Assembly: GCA_033064195.1 (NCBI GenBank)
Contig: JARBJD010000497.1
Coordinates: 1 to 41,008 of the forward strand
Direction: 5' to 3'
Length of the DNA: 41,008 nt
Source: Blattamonas nauphoetae
Taxonomy: Eukaryota; Preaxostyla; Oxymonadida
The position numbers were made by a program, and so were the translations under genes. Shown piece after piece: positions 11,820 through 20,550 of the stretch (its first letter is position 1; each line of letters opens with the position of its first letter). A model generated the notes under the pieces. That model was not told the DNA's origin and did no database searches. It saw only the letters and a program-made list of their open reading frames with translations.

Positions 11820-12358
11820 GAGAATGGAGCGCGGAAAACACCAGAGATTGCCCATTTATCGTGTCTCTATTCCTTTTTCCTGTAATTCTACTCCTTCCAC
11901 ATCGCATTCATGTCTCTTTCTCCTTTCTTTCTTCATAGTCCTCTTCACACTGAGGCAAATTGATTCAATCGCGATTGGTGAAATGTGGAATCTTAAAATG
12001 AACAAATAAGATCTTCAACAGCATTTTTCTCCAATCTTGCTCATTAGTCACTCGTTTCTCCTTCTGATCGGTGTTTTGCGATGTTCTGTTTTGTGTCCAA
12101 TCAAGATCGGTACAAACAGGTGACTTTGAAACAAAATAAGAAAGTTGAAGTCAAACCCTGATTCCCTTCAGTTGATTGATAGGGTTGACGCACAGCAGGT
12201 GGACAGACGGTTGTTTTCATTCTTGACCATCACGAAACTCCAAAATAACCACATGTCAAGGTCTCGATACTTCCCTAGTCCTAAAGTCTGTCTTTTATTC
12301 CCTGTCCTGTTTATAGCCACAGATAAAGCCAAATTATGAGAAAATTGGCCTGTTTTCG
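11820..12358 (+). repeat. Diverged direct copy of the interior of the 669-bp element
   Basis: This segment aligns in the same orientation with 15580-16102: both share TCTGATCGGTGTTTTG, GAAACAAAATAAGAAAGTTG and a terminal GGCCTGTTTT. Identity is roughly 70-75% by eye with many indels. The left copy lacks the matching terminal repeats and runs directly into an unrelated gene fragment at 12359, so it is an old, truncated insertion. Short frames inside are not conserved between copies. Confidence 0.65.
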
Positions 12359-12807
12359 GCCACCTTTGTCAGCTCCATCTCCCGCATGAAGCAGAACTCA
12401 GTCCAGCGTTCGATGATGTGAGGGACGGACTGTTTGGCCTTCTAAAGAGCATCTGCTGCGCGGGCTGTGTTGTGGAGGATGTGTTGAAAGTAGAGGGAAG
12501 CGAGGATCCAGACGGACGAGGCATTTGTGAAGCGCTGTGTGCCGAACGTGAGCAGGTTTACCAAAAACAACTGCACGTTTGGATCGGAGCGAAGAGACTC
12601 GATTAGGGTGAATCGGACAGCTCGTTCGAATTGATGCGAGTGTCGGTATTTGGGAAGCTTTCGGGAGGACATGTGCTGGTTGGCGATGATGACAGACTGT
12701 TGCGGAGGCAGAGGCTGCAGTTGGAGAGGAGGTAGACTGGCACGGGAGCCGATACGGGAGCCCGAAGAGAGGTTCAGTCGTATTTTTCCGAAGTTATCGG
12801 CAACCAA
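12359..12807 (-). pseudogene. Host-like gene fragment, unknown family
   Basis: On the minus strand one frame is open from 12807 to 12445 (121 codons). After a TAG at 12442-12444 it continues with protein-like composition (KAKQSVPHIIERWTEF, MREMELTKVA) to the junction with the repeat at 12358. The first part is Ser/Leu/Pro/Gln-rich; the second looks helical and charged. The same frame upstream of 12807 is also open back to 13038 apart from one TAG at 12811-12813, giving a Lys/Arg-rich stretch. I recognise no domain. It may be a fragment of a larger gene cut by the repeat on one side and the OTU gene on the other. Confidence 0.4.
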
Positions 12808-12962
12808 AGGCTACAATCTTTTCTTCGATGGTATACCTCTTTTCTTTGGACTTCCTACACTTCTCTTTTGTCGCTTGTCTCCCCCACTGCACGGTTTTTC
12901 TGCTGGTTTTGCTTTTTTCTTTTCTTTTTCGCTACTCACTGATTGCTTCGAAAAAGAAAATT

Positions 12963-13760
12963 CTAAAATGAAAGGCAAACCGTCGTTTCCTGCCAGCGAT
13001 TGGATTTTGCGAGTACAAAAACGTTCGCTTGAGCCCACTGAAGGTCAGACAACAGTGGTTGAAAATGCTGGCTCTCCCTTGAGTAGGAGAGGTGAATAAT
13101 GCGGCCATCGGTGAAATGAACAGGGCATGGCAAGCAGGGATTGTCAGGAGTCCAAATCACAATTGAGAGTTGAAAAGCGTGTGACAAACAGTGATTTGCG
13201 ATGAAATCGGCATATGTCCCGTCCACTTTCATCTCATTATAGTATTGATCCGCTGAAATTGGGGGCGTGAAGAGCGATAGACAACCTAGGTAAAATTGAG
13301 AATGTTGTTTGAAATACTCGCAGGTGATTTGTCTTAGATAAGAGAAATGATCCTCCGTGTTTGTCAGGGAGACAGAAACGCTTCGGAAGAAGCAGTTTCC
13401 GTCCCCCATTACCGGCCATTTGTGATGTGATGACCTTGGATCGGTAAAAGAACGTAAATGGCGGAGATCCGAATCCGCATCATCAGGAGTGTACCCCATT
13501 ACAACTTGATTGATGTGGGAAATAGTTTGGTTGGGAGGATCAAAGGATACTTTTCGGATGGATGCAGGAATGTGTAGGTCGACAGAGTTGGTGGTCGGAA
13601 AACTGCCCGCTGGAATTGTGTTCGTTGAATGGACTAGTGTTTCGATTGAGTTGTGAATTGGTGCCACTTCATCTGTGAGTGTGTGTTGTGAAGGTTTCGA
13701 TGCTTGTTGAGGAGAAGGAGAGAGTTGATAGGATGTGATGATGTGAACGAATTCACGCAT
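12963..13760 (-). CDS. OTU-family cysteine protease (deubiquitinase-like)
   Basis: The frame encodes 265 residues. Residues 1-~110 are polar and low in motifs. Residues 117-235 carry the OTU signature: VMGDGNCFFRSVS at 117-129, with likely catalytic Cys123 and Asp120, then a TYADFIANHCLSHAFQLSI segment (182-200), equivalent to the helix and strand before the last catalytic motif, and SRESQHFQPLL near 228-237, with likely catalytic His232. OTU proteases cleave ubiquitin or ubiquitin-like conjugates, and such domains recur in mobile elements. The ATG at 13760 follows an in-frame stop, so the start is well supported. The gene begins 12 bp after the stop of the mariner transposase on the same strand. 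An alternative 3' end through a short intron ending TTTCATTTTAG (stop at 12963) into a Lys-rich tail is possible, but the phases I tried do not join cleanly. Confidence 0.82.
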   Translation of the reverse strand: MREFVHIITSYQLSPSPQQASKPSQHTLTDEVAPIHNSIETLVHSTNTIPAGSFPTTNSVDLHIPASIRKVSFDPPNQTISHINQVVMGYTPDDADSDLRHLRSFTDPRSSHHKWPVMGDGNCFFRSVSVSLTNTEDHFSYLRQITCEYFKQHSQFYLGCLSLFTPPISADQYYNEMKVDGTYADFIANHCLSHAFQLSIVIWTPDNPCLPCPVHFTDGRIIHLSYSRESQHFQPLLSDLQWAQANVFVLAKSNRWQETTVCLSF

Positions 13761-13772
13761 TTCTGACCTAAT

Positions 13773-14759
13773 TCAGATGAGTAATGTAATAAAAATGAAA
13801 CCTTCGTTGTAATACTCACCATTGTGTTCCACAACCCATCTTAGTCTTGTGATCCAATTTTCGAAAACCATAACTTTTGTTTCGGGGCTGATCTCAGCCA
13901 TCAGTTTCGCCAAGTGACTCTCCATGTGTTGATGATTTGATGCTGAAATTCCTTGAAGCTTATATTTGAGGTACGGAAAGAGGAAAAAGTCGGATGGCGC
14001 AAGATCTGGAGAATGGGCTGGGTGTTCGAGGATCGAGAGGTTCGCCAGACTCAAAGCCGCAAGCGAAATACGAGAGTGATGAATACTGGCATTATCCTGA
14101 TGTATGAATACCTCTTTACTTTCATTTCCTTCCCTTTCTCTCCATATTTTCAACCTTTCCAACACATTTTCTATGTATACAATGGAATCAACGTTTGTGT
14201 CAGGGTCGACACATTTAACAACTGGGGTGTCCTCAACCCCCCACCAGATGAGTGCCATTGTTTTTTTGGCACTTATTGATTTGCGTACGATTGTCGGAAG
14301 CGGAGCCCCCTGCTCGATCCAGGTATGTTTGTGTTGGTATTCTAAATAGAACCATGATTCGTCCCCTGTTAGAATATTGTGGAACTGAGTAGATCGTTGG
14401 GATTGCAGAAATGCACCCATGGATTGAGAGAGAATCATCCGTTGTAGTTTCAGCTCGGGAGACAGTTCGAAAGGGACATACCGGTTTGTGACCTTTCGTA
14501 ATTTCAATTCATTTTTCAAAATCTTCTTCACAGTTGTCCTTGCGCAGGGTATTCGTGTCGCAAACCACCTTGTGGATGCGTGCGGATTTTCTGAGACGAG
14601 TTGCCGCAATTTTTCGCGAATTTCAACATTTTTGGGAGTCCAGGAGGAGAGAGAGTGATAAAACGGAACCGATTTTGCTGTAATTCTCCGTAAATTCGAG
14701 AGATCGACGATTTTGAAGGATGATCCTTTGGAAAGGCGAGTCGACATTTCACAAGGCAT
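13773..14759 (-). CDS. Mariner transposase, DD34D, apparently whole
   Basis: The gene encodes 328 residues, close to the usual ~345 for mariners. Residues 40-100 form the paired helix-turn-helix-like DNA-binding region (PHASTRWFATRI, CARTTVKKILK). The catalytic region has GDESWFY with Asp133, HQDNASIHHS with Asp222, and HSPDLAPSDFFLF with Asp257; 34 residues separate the second and third Asp, the mariner DD34D spacing. The C-terminus (ITRLRWVVEHNGEYYNE) is the normal mariner end. The frame is uninterrupted. The start at 14759 is the first long-frame start; nearer methionines are possible. I find no terminal inverted repeats in the 300 bp upstream or directly downstream, so the element's borders are lost or lie beyond the OTU gene. 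It may be an active source, a two-gene element or a retained transposase. Confidence 0.9.
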   Translation of the reverse strand: MPCEMSTRLSKGSSFKIVDLSNLRRITAKSVPFYHSLSSWTPKNVEIREKLRQLVSENPHASTRWFATRIPCARTTVKKILKNELKLRKVTNRYVPFELSPELKLQRMILSQSMGAFLQSQRSTQFHNILTGDESWFYLEYQHKHTWIEQGAPLPTIVRKSISAKKTMALIWWGVEDTPVVKCVDPDTNVDSIVYIENVLERLKIWREREGNESKEVFIHQDNASIHHSRISLAALSLANLSILEHPAHSPDLAPSDFFLFPYLKYKLQGISASNHQHMESHLAKLMAEISPETKVMVFENWITRLRWVVEHNGEYYNEGFIFITLLI

Positions 14760-15072
14760 TCTTTTGTGTCAGTTTGAGTTGGAAACAGAAATAGATGATC
14801 GAACGATCACGATATCGAACAAGAGCAGATGACATTTTTAAATCATGGGCAAGATCAGACAAGAGAACAAAAATAGAATTAATTGTATATGAATCAATGT
14901 GAAATGAAATGAAAAGGGTGGAAATGAAAACAGATTCAGTAATATGATAAAACTCCTGGGCTCTTGTCCGATTCTCCTCAATCTTCAAAAATCTCTTATG
15001 GTTGTATCTTGTTTACTGTCTCGACTTCATTCGGGTAAAATGCGTTATTTCCGCACTTTGGTTATGGTGATT
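14760..15072. other. Upstream flank of mariner transposase
   Basis: This AT-rich stretch has no gene that I can support; a 79-codon minus frame shows no recognisable motif. I looked here for a partner to sequence downstream of the transposase or OTU gene that could serve as a terminal inverted repeat and saw none. Confidence 0.4.
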
Positions 15073-15228
15073 GTCACGTATCAAGGAGCAGTATGATTAG
15101 ACCGGACAATTTATTGCGATCATCCTCTTAAAGTACACAAAAGGTACGACAACCATCTAAATCGAAGAGAAAGGTTAAAAGACTTAAACTAGCATGTCAT
15201 ACCATTTCCAGGGTCCAATAGCTCATCT

Positions 15229-16524
15229 TTGCCTAATTGAGTGAGGAGGAAGTCATAAAACTCATTCGCGCTGGAAAGGGCAGATAGGACGGAAATAATG
15301 AAGAAGAGGAACATACACATGATGGAGGCGAAGTTTGTTGGACGAGAGTCACAGAGGATCACTCGATAGGACGAGGGACAATTGATCGCAAACACCCGCA
15401 TTTCATTTTGGAGAATTTTAGTTTATCTCGGTGTTTTTTCAAAATAAGGAGAATGACCACTTTCACTGGTGAATTTAAAGGAAAAATGAAATAATGCAAT
15501 ATTGAGGGAGAAAAATTCGGTCCCAGTTCTTCGAGCCATACCTGTATGATGTATAAAATCCATGGAAGTGGTATGCATTGCTGTTTACCCGAGTCTTTGT
15601 TCCTTTTATCTGTCATTCTACTCTGTTCAAGTCATTTTCACGTATTTTTATCTTTTTTCTCTTCCAATTCCTCTTCACATTGAGGCAAAAAGATTCAATC
15701 ACATTTGCTGAAATGTGGAATCATTCAAAGGAGAAAATCAGGTGGGTATCAGCTTTTCTCTCCATAGAGGACGTCCAATCTTGCCCATTTGGAACTTACT
15801 TCTCCTTCTGATCGGTGTTTTGAGAGGTTCTGTTTTGTTTCCTTCTAAGATAGGTACAAACAGGTTGCATCGAAACAAAATAAGAAAGTTGAAGTCATAC
15901 CCCAAGTCCCTTCAGTTGATGAACAAGATTGACGAACAGTAGGTGGATAGACGGGAGTTTTCACACATCTTCAAAGGAAACCCAATGTAACCTGTGTCCA
16001 AGGTGGCGAGCCTGTCTAAGTCCTCAGATCTGTATTTACTTGCCATATTCATGTAAATTGGCACAGATCAAGCCAAATTATGACAAAACTGGCCTGTTTT
16101 TGGCGATCATCCTCTGAAAGTATACAAAAAGGCACAACAACCACCTAAATGGAAGATAAAGCTTAAAAATACTTGAACTAGCAAGGCATACCACTTCCAT
16201 GGATTTTATACATCATATTTGCCCAATGGTGGGATCTGAAAGGCAGAAATTCATTTGTGCTGAAAAGGCCAGATAGAACGGAAATAATGAAGAAGAGGAA
16301 CATACGCATGATGGAAGCAAGGTTTGTTGGGACGAGAGTCACATAGGACCACTCTATAGGACAACACACAATTGATCACAAGCACCCGCACTTCATTTTG
16401 AGATTTTTTTGATTTTTCGGTGTTTTATCAAAATAAGGAGAAGGACCACTTTCACTAGTGAATTTGAAGGAAAATGAAAACAAGGTTAAATTGATGGAGA
16501 AGAATTCAGTCCCAGTTCTTCGTT
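15229..16524 (-). repeat. Two tandem ~320-bp units (right arm), split by an insertion
   Basis: Mirror image of 10588-11575. The unit nearer the spacer lies at about 15229-15546 and the other at about 16216-16524, with the 669-bp TIR element between them. The unit at 16216-16524 lacks the 355-bp MITE present in its left-arm partner, which gives the empty site. Confidence 0.7.
15547..16215. mobile_element. 669-bp TIR element with TA duplication
   Basis: The ends are perfect inverted repeats of 30 bp starting TGATGTATAAAATCCATGGA (15547) and ending in the complement (16186-16215). TA flanks both ends (15545-15546 and 16216-16217). The left arm has the empty site GCAAATACAGG with one TA at 11252-11253. 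The interior has no long frame; short open stretches are not conserved in the older relative at 11820-12358. TA targeting and TIRs fit a Tc1/mariner-type non-autonomous element, but the TIR differs from that of the 355-bp MITE, so a different transposase is implied. Confidence 0.87.
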
Positions 16525-16533
16525 TCAACCCTG

Positions 16534-18179
16534 TAAAGTTAAACCGGCTCGGGAGGGGATGCCAGCCATCTTATCTCCTATTTTCTCACTTCCTCCAGGA
16601 CTCGATATGGACTGAAACTAGTGATGGTAGGCGCTTCAATTTTTTTGACCTCTTGGTGTGTAAAAGTTGGTGTATCCCAAATCCGAGATCCTTGTAGGGC
16701 TTGGGAAAACGGACGAAGACGGATGATTCCGGGAATTGTTGAATTCGTTCGCTGACTTAAATTGGGTTGGTCTTTCGTTTCGAATGCCACTTCTGATTGT
16801 GTCTTCCGATCACGCAGAAGAATAGGGTACCTGCGTTGTCTTCAATGAAGAGAATTGGGACTGAATAGGGCCGGATAGTCAAAGCAATGTGGTTGCGGAT
16901 CGCAGAAAGACCACTTTGTTGCGCACTGATTAAGCCGCTTATAAGTGGTTTGATGAGATCTCGTTGGGTTAGGGACATGGACGATTGAGAAGGAGGAAGT
17001 GACACCTCCCATCATATGTCTCATGAGAGAGGTCGAAGATTTGGAAGGAATCCACAATCCGGATCGTCGGGAAGCCTTTCGCGGACTAGTCTTCTCGTTT
17101 CGAGGAGATGTGGAATTGGACACTGATTGGGTTGTCGGGATCCAAACGATCAACAAGAATCGTGAATATCGGAATCTCCGGGAGAACATAGTAAATCGCC
17201 TGAAAATCATGGAAGACGAGAAAAACAAACTACTTTATCCACCACCTTCATCAGACGATGGATCAGATATAGCAACATTTGAGACTTCCCTGTCCCCGGC
17301 TGCCCATCCACATAAATCGCCCGATAAGGCGTGTTTTCTCCCTTGAGACGGGAACTGATAAGTTGGCGAAAAGGCGAATGGCACGCACGCGTGTGGTAAA
17401 TCCAATTTGGAGTTTCTTTCAATGATCTCCACAGCGCTTGGTCTCTATCGAGGAGCTGAGTTGTCTCTTTCGGGAAGCAGGGCTGTTGGAGAGTTCTCAG
17501 AACCTCATCCGTAAATGTCTTCAATTTATGAAATTTCTCAAAATGCGCGATCACTCCAATCTGGAATTCTTCCCAGCAATCTCGGATCCACACATTTCTT
17601 CGCGTCTGGAATTTTGAATCAAGTGTCGACATCTGCATGATTCGGCCAGCTAGCTCCGTGTAAAACAAGTCATATAGACTCATCATGAGATGCAATCGTT
17701 CCCTCAGCATTTCTGGACTATCTTTAGCGAGAGGGTGTGCTTCTTGGATGAACTCGCTCGGAATCGCGATAACCCTAATTGGTTCGAATTCGTCACCTAT
17801 TTTTGGCCAACAGCTTTTCAAATCGTTTATCGGCATCGATAATGAGTCGTATTTAAATCCAGAGTATCCAACCAGGTTAATCCACTGTTGATTTCGTTTC
17901 ACGGGGATATAGACGAGGTACACGGACGAAGATGATCGTGTTCTTCAATCACTGTTAAAATTGATGAATAGAAATGATGGAATGTCAAAAAAACAACAAA
18001 AACACAACCCAGGTCATGGAAATGTTAAGTAGAGTTCACGTAGAAAAGAGGGGCGATATTTCTGGCTAAGCAGCATGTAAACATACATTTACGAGTTTCG
18101 TAACAAATCGAGTCCTGTGGGAAGTAAGAAAACAGGAGATAAGATGGCTGGCATCCACTCCCGAGCCGGTTTAACTTTA
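16534..18179. mobile_element. TIR element carrying a captured CRN gene piece (right copy)
   Basis: Mirror copy of 8933-10578 with the same ~70-bp terminal inverted repeats. The two copies are almost identical, so the capture and insertion happened before the arms were duplicated. No transposase is present. Confidence 0.7.
16999..17923 (-). pseudogene. Truncated CRN/RHS-type fragment inside TIR element (right)
   Basis: Same fragment as 9189-10113, differing from it by a single residue in the first 238 codons (Arg versus Leu near the FYTE segment). It has the P-loop GQPGTGKS and the short intron but no nuclease half. It is treated as a fossil. Confidence 0.75.
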
Positions 18180-18330
18180 TCATGGGATTGATTTTTGTTC
18201 CAGACTGTACCGAAGATTTATTTCACAAAATGCCTTCTTTTACGACTGTGTAATGAATGAAATGGTGTTGTTTCTCCAATTATAATAAGTCTATAACGTG
18301 ACAACCAATTGTCCACCAGATGGTTGGAGT
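18180..18330. other. 3' flank of ARM-repeat gene (right arm)
   Basis: Mirror of 8782-8932. On the gene's strand the GTGAAATAAATC motif lies about 105 bp after the stop and could serve as a polyadenylation signal. Nothing else is seen. Confidence 0.3.
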
Positions 18331-20489
18331 TCAGGTGGAGGATCCGTAGTCAGACATTGACAGGATGTCACACAGGCTCCGTTTGGGTATTGTCTCCAGG
18401 AACGTTCGCAGATGCTGGTAGCTTTTCCTGATGTTCGGAGAGCTGTGCTGGCACATCTGGTCCAATTCCATTTCAAACGAATCATTTTCAATCTGTTCCT
18501 GAAGAGCCATGGCAACTGTGTGCGATGATTCGGCGGTTGGTCTGAGAATCACCATGAACGAATGCACCAGATATCTCGTTCCTCCAGGGCCGAGATCCCA
18601 CCGGTGGTTCCACGCAAGCAGCAGCATTCCTGACTCAACCAATACGGATTGATGCTCCAGCGGCATGGTAGCGAACAAATAAACACATCGCATCAGCTCT
18701 TTCAGCGAATCCATCGGAAGGCGGAACAGGATTGCTTGGAGGCGGTCAATCACTTTCCTCGTTGCCTCTGTGGCAGATACATCCGGAAATAGTGAGGACA
18801 GAACAACCTCAACAAGTGCAGGCGTCCCACCCAACGCGTTACCAAGTAAGTATAGCACATTATTGAGAAGAGAATCTTTCGTCCTGTTCAGCTCCAGAAT
18901 ATGATATATGGACAGTATTTCGTCGACTGCATCATCCACAACGAAATTTGGGATGCTGCTCCGATATGGAAGGAGTGGCCGCAAGTTGTGTTGTCTGAAG
19001 GCGATTTTGAGAGGGTAAAGCAAGTGGAAGGGCTTCTCTAGCTCAGATTCGGTCTCCACTGCCGCTCGGAAATATTCATAATCTTCCTCCGCTGACATTA
19101 GTGCAGGAGGAGTGCCTTCACGCGTGACGACAATCAGCCAGTCCAGCATTTCCCCCAACAGCGGATAAATCCCAGTGTCAATCACAATCTCCAACAGAGT
19201 GAAGAAAAAGAGCACACACTTGTTCGTTTTCCGACGACAAAAATATCAGCTCCCCGAAGATCACCAGAACCGTCCCAATCGTTTTCAAGCACTTCTGAAA
19301 TCCCAGCATAATGTCGTCTTCAACAGTTTCTAGACACGAAAGTTCTGGCTGTCCCGTTCCTTCTGGATGCATCAGTTGGTTTCTGATGTCTGCACATACA
19401 CGTCTGAAGACGTGGAGCACTTTCACGTATTGTTCGAAGTCCACTTGCATCTCTTTCAACAAGTCCACAAGATAATGGAGAACAGGAATCCAGGCCGTAT
19501 TCTCGGGATCCATCTGGTTGTTTGGAAGTGAGGACTGCAAGAAATGCTCGTTTTTGGAGCACGGAACAAAATGGCGCGCACATGTCAGTGCCAGCAGTTG
19601 AACATGGCTGTCGCTGCTCAGAAAGTATGGAACACATGCTGCCACAATTGTCTCTTTCAGGGCGTCTGGAAACGACACTTTGATCAGTACAGTCAGGAGA
19701 AGCAGACTCGTTGCGATCGTCCGTTTTCGGCTCTCCTCCAGTTCCAATATGCCACAGCAACTCCTTTCATTTCGGCCAACCGATAATGGTTGGCATTCAA
19801 GCAGATACCGCAGAAGATGAGCAGTAACATCACTTCCCACTTCAAAGCGACAGAAGTCATCCCCAGCGACAGCTGAACGATACAACACATGAAGAACCTT
19901 CAAACAAAACGAGAATCATGTGGAGAAAGAAAAATACGAACATGCAGGGTAAGATTATCATTCACTGTCGAGACAAACGACAGACTCTTCGACAAAAAGG
20001 CAGGAACCATTATTTTTGACACAACTGCAACAGACACGGACGCTGAACAAAATCAACAATCGAACAGCACACTCAGACGAGCGAGGAGGGAATAGACTGC
20101 GATCTGGAGAGATAACAAAAAACAGAAAATACCAAGACTCCTCCATCTTCATTCGATGAAACAATTCCAAGAAGTTTGTCAATTATGTTCGCTTGTAGGA
20201 TCAGGGTCACGACTTCATTATCATTCGAACTCTCGCTCATACGTCTAATGGATGAGAGCGTTGACAAAAGAGATGCGTCACCCTCCCTCTCTAATGAGGT
20301 TGAAAGTTCGAAGAGATGATGAAAAATGTTTTGTCTTGGACTGTCGAGATCATTTTGTCCGTGTAGTCTGTTTCTTCGAGATGATCTCAGTCGAATAGGA
20401 TGATCATCACTCTCACATTCACCAACTTCCGCATCAGAGCGCCAGCGAGGTTGGTCGGAATCCTCAATATCAAGGAATCGTTGGTGCAT
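18331..20489 (-). CDS. ARM-repeat protein, four exons, one frame change
   Basis: Exons read 20489-20133, 20103-20073, 20042-19942 and 19897-18331, separated by introns of 29, 30 and 44 nt, each GT..AG with a pyrimidine-rich end. Splicing keeps phase and yields about 684 residues. Exon 1 contains DASLLSTLSSIRRMSES and ILQANIIDKLLGIVSS, and exons 2-4 have helix pairs such as AVVSKIMVPAFLSKSL and HVLHVLYRSAVAG: the pattern of armadillo repeats, somewhat like importin-alpha, though no clear nuclear-import-binding N-terminus is seen. The role is unknown; a binding scaffold is inferred. One frame change occurs at a T5 run near 19208; the left-arm copy has T4 there and stays in frame, so this may be a real mutation or a read error. 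ATG 20489 leaves 61 bp to the divergent CRN gene. The stop is TGA. Confidence 0.72.
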
Positions 20490-20550
20490 CTCCCAGAGAG
20501 GACAGTAACACTTTCCGAGGGTCTCGAAATGACGAGAATGAATCAGAAAT
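20490..20550. promoter_or_regulatory. 61-bp divergent promoter region
   Basis: Only 61 bp separate the likely ATG of the ARM-repeat gene (minus) from the ATG of the CRN gene (plus). No TATA-like motif stands out; the CRN side ends in GAATCAGAAATATG. Both genes must share this region or start transcription inside each other. Inference from position; the same layout is kept in the left arm. Confidence 0.45.

Noticed and set aside
13773-13824. A GTGAGT..TTAG segment that could be an intron fusing the mariner transposase to the OTU gene
   Set aside because: The normal mariner C-terminus is encoded through this segment, and the OTU frame has its own ATG after an in-frame stop. A fusion is possible but not needed.
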